The position numbers and the translations under genes were made by a program. A DNA stretch of 45,466 nucleotides from CAZOOR01 sp964581505 (GTDB lineage Bacteria; Bacteroidota; Ignavibacteria; Kapaibacteriales; UBA2268). Positions 35,491 to 42,296 of the stretch are shown here, piece after piece. The stretch covers positions 1 through 45,466 of the forward strand of contig CAZOOR010000011.1 in assembly GCA_964581505.1 (NCBI GenBank), in the 5' to 3' direction. Within the stretch, counting starts at the first letter, position 1; each line of letters starts with the position of its first letter. Under the pieces are notes generated by a model. The model was not told where the DNA came from and made no database searches. It saw only the letters and a list, made by a program, of their open reading frames with translations.

Positions 35491-36204
35491 ATGATTATGG
35501 AAGAATTATTAAATTTTGCGAAAGGACCTTTATTCAGGTTATCATTCGCTATATTGGTTTTAGGTTTATTCAGATTGGTTTTCCTGACCGTTTTCAACGG
35601 TCTGGAAGCCAAGAAAAAAGGCAAAGACAAAGCCATACCCAAAGAGTTTGTCAGAAAATTGACAATTGGTTATGTGTTGCCAATTAGGGCATTTAGAACA
35701 AAACCCCTATATAGTTTAGTGTCAATTGTTTTTCATATTGGCTTGCTAATAACGCCGCTCTTCTTGTTCGACCATGCTTTATTGATTGATAATTCAATCG
35801 GTTTCAGCTGGCTCGGGCTATCCTTGGGAAAGGATATTGCAGACATATTTACAATCGCAACGATTATAACGGCTGTCCTACTGTTGCTTATGCGTGCCGG
35901 CAATCGCTATTCGAGATTTCTCAGCCGCAAGCAAGATTTTTTGTGGTTAATTCTGCTACTATTGCCTTTTGTAAGCGGGCTAATTTGCGCCCAGTTTGCA
36001 ATCAATCCCACAATGTACCAATTTTTTATATTGGTACACATATTGAGCGGATGTTTAATTTTCATTTTAATACCGTTTACTAAAATTGCACATTGTGTCT
36101 TGTTGCCGTTCGGTCAGTGGATTTCCGCAAGAGCGTGGAAGTTCGAATCCGAAGGTGGCGAGAATGCTCTAATTGCACTTGGAAAGGAAGATGAAACATT
36201 ATGA
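35491..36204 (+). CDS. NarI/DsrM/TmcC-like membrane cytochrome b
   Basis: About 237 residues with five or six hydrophobic segments (about 13-33, 65-90, 107-130, 145-165, 175-200). Histidines that could bind the two hemes b occur in VFHIGLLI, LVHILSG and KIAHCVLL, as in the NarI/DsrM/TmcC family. It would carry electrons through the membrane between menaquinone and the DsrK-like iron-sulfur protein encoded 41 bases upstream. The start is uncertain: ATG at 35491, or six bases later at 35497; a GTG lies just before. Its stop overlaps the next gene (ATGA), so expression is coupled. Confidence 0.85.
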   Translation: MIMEELLNFAKGPLFRLSFAILVLGLFRLVFLTVFNGLEAKKKGKDKAIPKEFVRKLTIGYVLPIRAFRTKPLYSLVSIVFHIGLLITPLFLFDHALLIDNSIGFSWLGLSLGKDIADIFTIATIITAVLLLLMRAGNRYSRFLSRKQDFLWLILLLLPFVSGLICAQFAINPTMYQFFILVHILSGCLIFILIPFTKIAHCVLLPFGQWISARAWKFESEGGENALIALGKEDETL

Positions 36205-37034
36205 AAGGAATTCTGACTGATGTTACTCGATGTATAGGTTGCAATGAATGCGTCAAGGGTTGCAAGACAATCAATAAATTACCGGCGGGTAAACCGCGCG
36301 AATGGCAAAAGAATGACGGTCTTTCTGCTACGAATTGGACATCGGTATTGCACAACGGCAAATATAATCTCCGCAAACAATGCCGCCATTGTATCGAACC
36401 GGCTTGTGTATCGGTTTGTCCGGTCGGCGCTTTGCATAAGACCGAATCCGGTGCAGTTGTATATGACAGTGAAAAATGCCTCGGCTGCCGCTACTGTATG
36501 ATGGCTTGTCCTTTCGGTATTCCCAGATATGATTGGGATAAACCGGTTCCATATATTAAAAAATGTATTTTATGTTATGATAATATTAAAGCCGGGAAAA
36601 TTTCCGAACCTGCCTGCACGGCGGCTTGTCCGGTCGAAGCCACAATTTACGGTGAACGCAAGGAATTGCTGAAAGAAGCCCGCAAACGCATCAAAGCAGA
36701 ACCAAATAAATATATAAATAAAGTTTACGGCGAACACGATGTAGGCGGAACAAATGTAATGTATGTTACTGCAAAAGATTGCCCGCTTGATTTTATGATT
36801 TATTATAACAATCGTATTGGTAAGGATATAAAATTAAAGGGACTACCGGACCCGAACAAGCCTATTCCGTTAACAACCAAATGGGCAATGGGTGCTGTGC
36901 CGTTTGCATTTCTCGGTATGGGGGCGATAATGTCTGGTTTATATTGGGTTATAAATCGAAGACGGAATGTTGCAACAGACGTGAATGACAATAAGGAAAG
37001 TACAAGTGAGGAGGCTGACAATGGAAAGAATTAG
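36201..37034 (+). CDS. DsrO/HybA-type four-cluster ferredoxin
   Basis: A 277-residue protein with four cysteine clusters in the layout of periplasmic-type ferredoxins (DsrO, HybA, NrfC): RCIGCNECVKGC, CRHCIEPACVSVCP, KCLGCRYCMMACPFG and CILCYDN ... CTAACPVEA. There is no N-terminal Tat signal (the chain opens MKGILTDVTRCIG), whereas a hydrophobic segment near residues 232-250 (MGAVPFAFLGMGAIMSGLYW) could anchor it. It joins its partner NrfD-type subunit electrically. The stop lies within the first codons of the NrfD gene (14-base overlap), and RBS GAGGAGG for that gene is inside its end. Confidence 0.93.
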   Translation: MKGILTDVTRCIGCNECVKGCKTINKLPAGKPREWQKNDGLSATNWTSVLHNGKYNLRKQCRHCIEPACVSVCPVGALHKTESGAVVYDSEKCLGCRYCMMACPFGIPRYDWDKPVPYIKKCILCYDNIKAGKISEPACTAACPVEATIYGERKELLKEARKRIKAEPNKYINKVYGEHDVGGTNVMYVTAKDCPLDFMIYYNNRIGKDIKLKGLPDPNKPIPLTTKWAMGAVPFAFLGMGAIMSGLYWVINRRRNVATDVNDNKESTSEEADNGKN

Positions 37035-38907
37035 TAGAACAAAACTTGTCCTTTGGTTTATACTCGGTGTAACAGCCGCAATTGCCCTCACTCGATTTAT
37101 TTATGGCTTGGGGGTAACGACAAATTTAACGGACAACACTCCTTGGGGTTTTTGGATTGGTTTTGACGTAATGGGTGGTGTTGCTCTTGCCGCCGGTGGA
37201 TTTGTCATTGCCGCTTTCAATTATATTTTTGGACGAAAGAAAATGCACGCCGTTGCTCGTGCGGCAATTTTAACGGCATTCTTGGGCTATCTTGCCGTAG
37301 CTATCGGTCTGCTATTTGACTTGGGCTTACCGTGGAATATATGGCATATGGTTATTTTCTGGAATCCTCATTCACCTCTGTTCGAGGTCGGTTGGTGCGT
37401 TATGCTCTACCTATCAGTATTGACTATGGAGTTTGCACCGGTAGTTCTGGAAAAATATCCGAAGATACCTCTACTGGCAAAGATTAATAAAGCCTTGGTT
37501 AAAGTAAGAATACCTATTGTGATATTGGGTATTATGCTATCTACATTGCATCAGTCATCGCTCGGTAGTTTATTCCTTGCAATGCCCTACAAGCTGCACC
37601 CGCTTTGGTATTCACCGATTATTCCGATTATTTTCTTCTTCTCTGCTATTTGTCTCGGTTTGATGATGGTAATGGTCGAAAGTATGACAAGTGCATATTT
37701 ATATAGAAAAGAGCAGGAAGAGTCAATACTCGAAGATTTGAAAAAATATGCGTCTTGGATGTTGCTTTTCTATTTACTACTGAGATTTGCAGATATTTTT
37801 TACAGAGGTGCAAACGTATTCCTGTTTGACGGCTCGGTCGTAAGCTGGCTGTTTTGGATTGAAATACTACTCTCGGTTGTTATTCCGATTATTATTTTCC
37901 GTATTCCGTTTAAGAAATTACACATTAATATTTTGTACTTTGGAGCATTAACAGGCGTTATCGGAATTGTATTCAATAGATTGAATGTCGGCGGATTGAC
38001 GCATCTGAATAACATCTCCGGCATCGGCGAGTTTTATTTTCCGTCATTGATGGAATTTGTAGTATCCGCCGGCGTTGTTTCGGCGGCTATGTTATGCTTT
38101 TTCTTCTTTGTTGAGAACTTCAAAGTATGGGAAAAAACACCCGAATACGAGGACTGCAAACCGAAAGTAAAGCCGCGACTTAATTCATACAATGTTTACT
38201 TAGGCAATACGAAAATCGTAAACAGGACTAAGTTCAGTTTTGCTTTTGTAATGGCATTTGCATTTTCATTCTTCTTTATTTCGGGAACAACAATTGAGAA
38301 CAAAGGCTTGGAACATGTTGCCGTTAAACGTGCCAGAGGTGGTGATACACTTCTAATTAACGGCAATAGAGACGAATATGTTGTTAAGTTCAAGCATGTT
38401 TTTCATCAGAAGGAATTAGGAATACAATGTGGTTATTGCCACCATTTGAATAAACCGGACGACAAAGCCACAGGTTGCTATGAATGTCATAGTGATATGT
38501 ATGTGGAGGGCGATGGATTTCGCCACGATTGGCATAGCTCACCGGAGGGTGCAAATTTAGATTGCTTTAAATGCCATGACAAGTCTGTCAGCAAAGGTGC
38601 TATGTTCAGGAATAAAGAATTTGATTTTGGCAATATGTGTGAGAAATGTCATGAGACAATGCTTCCTGCTGATTCCAGAACTTTGCAGGTAAAGACATAT
38701 AAGACATTATCATATACAGATGCAATGCACAATCTTTGTATTAAGTGCCACGAAGAGAGATTGGCAAGCGACACTCTGGTAGCGGCACGCAAACCAGACA
38801 TAGCGAAGTGCGGCTCTTGTCATCAAAATTTCAAGCCCTATATGCCAAATAAAAAATTGATTCGCCGCAGAAATGACAACAAATGGGTCGTTGTCCCATT
38901 CAATTGA
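37021..38907 (+). CDS. NrfD/DsrP-like quinone-binding subunit fused to a six-heme cytochrome c
   Basis: A 628-residue fusion. Residues about 1-385 are an NrfD/HybB/DsrP-type membrane domain: NTPWGFWIGFDVMGGVALAAGGF is diagnostic, followed by about ten hydrophobic helices and histidines in LHQSSLGS. A further helix (about 398-420) leads into a periplasmic C-terminal domain. That domain carries six CxxCH motifs between about residues 470 and 600 (CGYCH, CYECH, CFKCH, CEKCH, CIKCH, CGSCH) in the class III/cytochrome c7 style. In the Dsr and Tmc complexes the heme protein (DsrJ, TmcA) is a separate subunit, so the fusion is unusual. ATG at 37021 is preferred, with GAGGAGG upstream; the longer in-frame start is not. 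Together with the three preceding genes it forms a complete quinone-linked complex. Confidence 0.92.
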   Translation: MERISRTKLVLWFILGVTAAIALTRFIYGLGVTTNLTDNTPWGFWIGFDVMGGVALAAGGFVIAAFNYIFGRKKMHAVARAAILTAFLGYLAVAIGLLFDLGLPWNIWHMVIFWNPHSPLFEVGWCVMLYLSVLTMEFAPVVLEKYPKIPLLAKINKALVKVRIPIVILGIMLSTLHQSSLGSLFLAMPYKLHPLWYSPIIPIIFFFSAICLGLMMVMVESMTSAYLYRKEQEESILEDLKKYASWMLLFYLLLRFADIFYRGANVFLFDGSVVSWLFWIEILLSVVIPIIIFRIPFKKLHINILYFGALTGVIGIVFNRLNVGGLTHLNNISGIGEFYFPSLMEFVVSAGVVSAAMLCFFFFVENFKVWEKTPEYEDCKPKVKPRLNSYNVYLGNTKIVNRTKFSFAFVMAFAFSFFFISGTTIENKGLEHVAVKRARGGDTLLINGNRDEYVVKFKHVFHQKELGIQCGYCHHLNKPDDKATGCYECHSDMYVEGDGFRHDWHSSPEGANLDCFKCHDKSVSKGAMFRNKEFDFGNMCEKCHETMLPADSRTLQVKTYKTLSYTDAMHNLCIKCHEERLASDTLVAARKPDIAKCGSCHQNFKPYMPNKKLIRRRNDNKWVVVPFN

Positions 38908-38934
38908 GCAATTAATATTTTTGGAGAGTAATGT

Positions 38935-38977
38935 AAAAAACCTTACGAATTAACAATTAAATTCGTAAGGTTTTTTT
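38935..38977. terminator. Bidirectional terminator after the redox operon
   Basis: AAAAAACCTTACGAAT ... ATTCGTAAGGTTTTTT is a perfect 16-bp stem, placed between the NrfD-cytochrome gene and the convergent glycosidase lipoprotein gene. Confidence 0.95.
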
Positions 38978-39001
38978 AATAAGGATATATTGAACTTAAT
39001 A

Positions 39002-40051
39002 TCATTTATTCTGCGAAAGGAGTCTCCAATAATTATACGCCTTTTTTGCTTTGCCCGTTCTTGTTTTCAAGCCTATGTGAGCGTTATTATTCAAGTCGTG
39101 AAGCCAAGCCCAAGCAAATAGTTTCAAGTTGATACCTTGATTTCTTGTCAATTTCTTTGCCGCCAGCTCCAAAAATTGTTTTTGTCCTTCTTCACCACCG
39201 AAGAAATTTAAGGAACTCCACCCGAGTTCACTAAATCCGAATGGCTTATTTGGCATCTTGTTTGCCGCTTTAGTATAATAATTTTGTGGAATATCACTTG
39301 GTTTATTTATACCTTTTATAGCATAAGGATAACTTGTGAAGATGAGGTAATCCATTTTATCGGGAGGAAACATTGAAATAACGGATAAATCGGCTTCCCT
39401 ATGTTCGGCTACAATCTCGCGTGCAAATGTACAAAATACGTTTGTTTTAGGTGATATTTGTTTTACCGTATCATAAATCTCAATATATAGACTTATATAA
39501 TATCTAAAAGCATTCGGGGAGTTTTCATTATCGCCATATTTCTCATACCATCTATTTACTTCATTGCCAATTGAAATGTATAAAGGTTTAGCAACTTTGA
39601 TTACATTAATGACGGCATTTTTATATGTTTTCCGCCATTCCGGATTTTGCAAAGTGGGATTATTCAGCCCTGGTGGCGAAACGAGGCTAAGATTTGGTCC
39701 GAGAAAAGAAAAATGAATCAAAGGAAACATACCGTTTTTTCTAATATAATTTTCAACAAATATATTCCCCCAGTTGTTTTTTAATACAGTTGCAAGCTCG
39801 TAGAAAGGCGTAGGTTTGCCCCAGACAGGTGCAAATTCAATATCAGTCGCAACCTTATGATATACATCTTCGAATGACTGTTCATCGGCAGGTGTTGGTA
39901 GTAATCCCATATAAAATCCTCTTGCAGGAATTGAAACAGTGTCTTTTGGGATAATTTCTTTATCATTGTTCCCATTTACGGAATTATCACTACAAGCTAC
40001 CAATAATGCCGAAACAAAAATAATAATCAAAACAATAATTATCTTTTTCAT
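39002..40051 (-). CDS. Glycoside hydrolase-like TIM-barrel lipoprotein
   Basis: A 349-residue predicted lipoprotein (lipobox LVAC, Cys20) with a TIM-barrel fold of the GH-A type. Two putative catalytic glutamates are visible, acid/base at about 163 in LYISIGNEVNRW and nucleophile at about 276 in PFGFSELGWSS. These resemble GH53/GH5-type enzymes, but the substrate is unclear. I take the second ATG of MNMKK, at 40051, because AGAAGGGA lies 7 nt before it and touches the first. It is anchored to the cell surface or periplasm and would act on a polysaccharide or glycoprotein there. There is no polysaccharide-utilisation gene cluster around it, and the next neighbour is a tRNA-linked insertion. 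Confidence 0.8.
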   Translation of the reverse strand: MKKIIIVLIIIFVSALLVACSDNSVNGNNDKEIIPKDTVSIPARGFYMGLLPTPADEQSFEDVYHKVATDIEFAPVWGKPTPFYELATVLKNNWGNIFVENYIRKNGMFPLIHFSFLGPNLSLVSPPGLNNPTLQNPEWRKTYKNAVINVIKVAKPLYISIGNEVNRWYEKYGDNENSPNAFRYYISLYIEIYDTVKQISPKTNVFCTFAREIVAEHREADLSVISMFPPDKMDYLIFTSYPYAIKGINKPSDIPQNYYTKAANKMPNKPFGFSELGWSSLNFFGGEEGQKQFLELAAKKLTRNQGINLKLFAWAWLHDLNNNAHIGLKTRTGKAKKAYNYWRLLSQNK

Positions 40052-40214
40052 ATTCATTCCCTTCTAATATTTTTTTTACATTATTATTAGAGTTTATTCT
40101 TGAAAACCTCTTTTTATGCAATTCAAATTAATATTCGTAATTTAGTAAAAATAATAATATTTAGCAAGATTATTGAAGAATCAATCAATAATATGTATAA
40201 ATTGGGAAATATAG

Positions 40215-40322
40215 AATAATCGAAATTATCGATAAAAAAGAAAAACCCGCAAACTCTGCGGGTTGAAATGGTACAAGAGGTGGGAGTCGAACCCACACGG
40301 GTGTTAAGCCCACTGGATTTTG
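40215..40322. repeat. Left direct repeat of the tRNA-Leu insertion (partner of 41665-41772)
   Basis: A 108-base repeat identical to 41665-41772 except for one base (A at 40232, C at 41682). The offset between copies is 1450 bases. It includes the hairpin terminator of tRNA-Leu (40244-40264) and the 3' part of the tRNA (40269-40322) up to the anticodon loop, where similarity stops abruptly. Confidence 0.95.
40269..40322 (-). pseudogene. tRNA-Leu(CAA) 3' fragment
   Basis: The 3' half of a tRNA-Leu(CAA): CCA end, T arm and variable arm are intact, but the anticodon stem's 5' strand, D arm and 5' acceptor strand are missing. The sequence diverges from the intact copy immediately after GGATTTTG, so it cannot fold as a tRNA. 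It is the displaced 3' end left by an insertion. Confidence 0.9.
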
Positions 40323-40420
40323 TTTATAATGTGTGTTTGAGAAAAAAAATTTATTTGAACAAATAATATTTTTAATATCGCAACTTTCTGCTACACAGAC
40401 AATAATGATATTAATGGCTT

Positions 40421-41344
40421 TTATTTTGGAGTTACTTTAATATAAGTCCCTTTTCCATTTTGATTTTCAATTAATTTAATGCAATTTGTTACTTCAATGG
40501 TAACAATAGACGAGTGAAAAACTGATAACACTTTTTCTTGAAGAATTTGGTCGTCTTCTAATTCTATGATTTTCAAACCCTCTGCTTTGGCAATTTTAAA
40601 TGGTATAGGTCTTCCATGTGTTTTATGATTTGACGCTGTTCCCAACCATTTTGCAATTTTCTTAGCCTTCTTTTTTCCATCCTTGGCACCTTTAAACATA
40701 TATGAAGATAACCAAAGTTCAACTTTATCAATAGATAAATCAGTAGTATTTTTACAAATGTCTAAAATACCATGAGGCAGATTATTTAACTTACTAACCC
40801 ATAAAGGAGCTATATTGGGATTTGCAATAATTTCAGATTTGGCTTGTTCAAATTCGCTTAATAAAGATTGAGCCGGCGCAGTGAAAGAACCTGTTGGTGT
40901 CGGAAAAGTAATTTGCGGATCAATTGGTCCAATTGCAGAATGTTTTCCCATAATAATCTCATCACAAGCACAAGCAATCATCGTAGCGGCGGACATTGCG
41001 CTTTGGGGTATAATTGCTCTAATATGTTTATATTTAGCTCTTAAATAATTAACAATTTGTTCTGCGGCTTCTGCTGAACCACCAGGGCTATGAATTATCA
41101 AATCAAGTTTATCATTCTTCAATTCGTTGAGAGCTGACATAAAACCATGAATATCGTCATTCATAACCGACACAAGGGCAGGTGGAATATTAGCCATTTT
41201 TACTGTTGTATATGCAGTAATGTATATAATTGTATCTCTTTCTGTATAATCAGAAAGTTCTTTAATATACTTTCTTCTAACATTATCTTGGGCAGTATTT
41301 TTTGCAGATATTATTTCGTTCTGTATATCATTCCTCGCCGGCAT
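40421..41344 (-). CDS. SDH-type (ClpP/SppA-fold) serine protease on the insertion
   Basis: A 307-residue protein of the serine dehydrogenase proteinase (SDH_sah) group within the ClpP/crotonase superfamily. Evidence is LIIHSPGGSAEAAEQIV, whose GG supplies the oxyanion hole, then IPQSAMSAATMIACACDEI with the probable nucleophile at about Ser118, then MGKHSAIGPIDPQ, the family's hallmark run. It has no signal peptide or transmembrane helix, so it is cytoplasmic, unlike SppA. AAGGGG lies 6 nt before the ATG, inside the overlapping 65-residue gene. In other mobile contexts ClpP-fold proteases are thought to act in host defence or regulated proteolysis; that function here is inference. Base composition differs from neighbouring chromosomal genes, consistent with acquisition. 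Confidence 0.82.
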   Translation of the reverse strand: MPARNDIQNEIISAKNTAQDNVRRKYIKELSDYTERDTIIYITAYTTVKMANIPPALVSVMNDDIHGFMSALNELKNDKLDLIIHSPGGSAEAAEQIVNYLRAKYKHIRAIIPQSAMSAATMIACACDEIIMGKHSAIGPIDPQITFPTPTGSFTAPAQSLLSEFEQAKSEIIANPNIAPLWVSKLNNLPHGILDICKNTTDLSIDKVELWLSSYMFKGAKDGKKKAKKIAKWLGTASNHKTHGRPIPFKIAKAEGLKIIELEDDQILQEKVLSVFHSSIVTIEVTNCIKLIENQNGKGTYIKVTPK

Positions 41345-41525
41345 AAAAAGCCCCTTTGTTATTAACAGTTAAGGTATATTCAAATTTTTCTTTTTTTTTC
41401 ACGAGTTGGATTTCAGATAGAACACTGTCTAATTTTTCGAAATAAATTTTTCCAAAATGTTCTTCTGCAACTTGCAGCACTTCTTGTTTTTGCTTTTCAT
41501 ATTTTAAATCTTTTTTTGTTTCCAT
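41328..41525 (-). CDS. 65-residue protein encoded with the SDH-type protease
   Basis: A small, highly charged protein, with an N-terminal predicted helix rich in Lys, Glu and Gln (METKKDLKYEKQKQEVLQVA) followed by residues compatible with beta strands (KKEKFEYTLTVNNKGAFYAGEE). AAAGGTGG precedes the ATG, and the 3' end overlaps the protease gene by 17 bases, so the pair is an operon. No family is recognised. The arrangement would suit an adaptor, inhibitor or activator of the protease. Confidence 0.7.
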   Translation of the reverse strand: METKKDLKYEKQKQEVLQVAEEHFGKIYFEKLDSVLSEIQLVKKKEKFEYTLTVNNKGAFYAGEE

Positions 41526-41664
41526 TATTCCACCTTTTATCTATTTTTTTGTAATAATATAAAAACCGTCTAATATCAACTCACATATATTTATACGAAA
41601 TTTACAAATATATATTGAAAAAAACAAAATCTATTTCATATATAGTTGGAATATATAGTATAAT

Positions 41665-41772
41665 AATAATCGAAATTATCGCTAAAAAAGAAAAACCCGC
41701 AAACTCTGCGGGTTGAAATGGTACAAGAGGTGGGAGTCGAACCCACACGGGTGTTAAGCCCACTGGATTTTG
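41665..41772. repeat. Right direct repeat of the tRNA-Leu insertion
   Basis: Partner of 40215-40322, identical at 107 of 108 positions. This copy is continuous with the intact 5' half of the tRNA. Confidence 0.95.
41694..41714 (-). terminator. Terminator of the tRNA-Val/tRNA-Leu transcript
   Basis: AACCCGCA-GAGTT-TGCGGGTT followed by TTTC on the minus strand, just beyond the CCA of tRNA-Leu. A second copy is at 40244-40264. Confidence 0.9.
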
Positions 41773-41806
41773 AATCCAGCGCGTCTGCCAATTCCGCCAC
41801 TCCTGC
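41719..41806 (-). tRNA. tRNA-Leu (anticodon CAA)
   Basis: Complete class II cloverleaf with encoded CCA. Acceptor GCAGGAG pairs with CTCTTGT (G1-U72 wobble); anticodon stem CTGGA/TCCAG surrounds loop TTCAAAA, giving CAA. T arm GTGGG-TTCGACT-CCCAC. The part 3' of the anticodon loop is duplicated at 40269-40322 by the insertion, so the present gene is a hybrid of the original 5' half and element-supplied 3' half. Confidence 0.97.
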
Positions 41807-41824
41807 ATTGCTTTGTACTTATTG

Positions 41825-41899
41825 TGGGCGAGGAGAGATTTGAACTCCCGACATCCTGCTTGTAAGGCAGGCGCTCTGGACCAACTGAGCTACTCGCCC
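41825..41899 (-). tRNA. tRNA-Val (anticodon UAC)
   Basis: Full cloverleaf on the minus strand: acceptor GGGCGAG/CTCGCCC, anticodon stem CCTGC/GCAGG around CTTACAA (UAC). CCA is not encoded. It lies 18 bases upstream of tRNA-Leu and shares its promoter. Confidence 0.97.
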
Positions 41900-41927
41900 T
41901 TTTTTGACACGTGCCAATAAAGAACTA

Positions 41928-41958
41928 CAAAAATATGAAGAATATTTGAAAAAACAAA
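41928..41958 (-). promoter_or_regulatory. Bacteroidetes-type promoter of the tRNA pair
   Basis: On the minus strand TTTG (41958-41955), a spacer of exactly 19 bases, then TATTTTTG (41935-41928) match the -33 TTTG / -7 TAnnTTTG consensus without mismatch. The start site would lie near 41921, about 22 bases before tRNA-Val. The -33 box overlaps the end of the NifU-like gene. Confidence 0.75.
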
Positions 41959-41960
41959 TT

Positions 41961-42209
41961 TTATTTTACTTGCTCTATACGAAAAATCTCTTCAATTTCT
42001 GATTTGACGTATCTTTCGATGCCTGCACGCAAGGTCATTATTGAAAACGGACACTCCGCACAACTGCCAGTTAGCCGAACATATAGCACTCCTGTGCTAT
42101 CGTCATATCCGACAAATTCCACATTTCCTCCATCTTCCTGCAGGTATCCGCGTATGTCGTCAAGAGATTTTTCTATGCGTTCTTCGATATTTTGTTCGAT
42201 TTTTTGCAA
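41961..42209 (-). CDS. NifU C-terminal domain (Nfu-type) iron-sulfur protein
   Basis: A stand-alone 82-residue Nfu domain that carries or transfers iron-sulfur clusters. The signature LQEDGGNVEFVGYD ... GSCAECPFSIMTLRAGIE contains the CxxC that binds the cluster. There is no ATG before the domain core: the only start available is TTG at 42209, since an in-frame stop lies three codons upstream. A TTG start is therefore inferred. It lies upstream of tRNA-Val and divergent from tatC. Cluster delivery to the iron-sulfur proteins encoded elsewhere in the window is plausible but unproven. Confidence 0.92.
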   Translation of the reverse strand: MQKIEQNIEERIEKSLDDIRGYLQEDGGNVEFVGYDDSTGVLYVRLTGSCAECPFSIMTLRAGIERYVKSEIEEIFRIEQVK

Positions 42210-42224
42210 GTTTTGTTATCTTTG
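42191..42224 (+). promoter_or_regulatory. Possible tatC promoter
   Basis: TATCTTTG at 42217-42224 fits TAnnTTTG, and a TTTG lies at 42191-42194, but the 22-base spacer is longer than usual. Confidence 0.3.
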
Positions 42225-42296
42225 TTTTTACTATAAGTTGCAAATTTATATAGTATGTTTTACTTTTACTAATTAAAAATCAATATAATTGAATCA

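Larger units (their letters stand above)
40058..40420. other. Non-coding stretch including the left boundary of the insertion
   Basis: No ORF is convincing. It holds a short inverted repeat (ATTATTGA/TCAATAAT, 40169-40192), the left 108-bp repeat with its terminator and tRNA 3' half (40215-40322), and about 98 bases of insertion sequence downstream of the SDH-type protease gene. Confidence 0.6.
40323..41772. mobile_element. Integrated cassette in tRNA-Leu(CAA), no integrase
   Basis: A 1450-base unit bounded by 108-base direct repeats in a tRNA gene. One end carries the full tRNA, the other only its 3' half, the classic product of site-specific integration at a tRNA 3' end. The unit encodes an SDH-type protease (40421-41344) and a 65-residue protein (41328-41525), both A+T-rich. 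No recombinase, transposase or replication gene is present, so it is non-autonomous, a deletion remnant, or mobilised in trans. Confidence 0.75.

Noticed and set aside
34085..38907. Complete dissimilatory sulfite reductase system
   Set aside because: Only membrane-complex subunits are present; there are no dsrA, dsrB, dsrC or sulfur-activation genes, so sulfur respiration cannot be claimed.
40269..40322. A second functional tRNA-Leu
   Set aside because: It lacks the 5' acceptor strand, D arm and the 5' half of the anticodon stem; similarity to the intact tRNA ends at the anticodon loop.
41602..41808. Minus-strand 68-codon ORF starting MQEWRNWQTRW
   Set aside because: Its translated part is the tRNA-Leu gene itself; this is a common false ORF over tRNAs.
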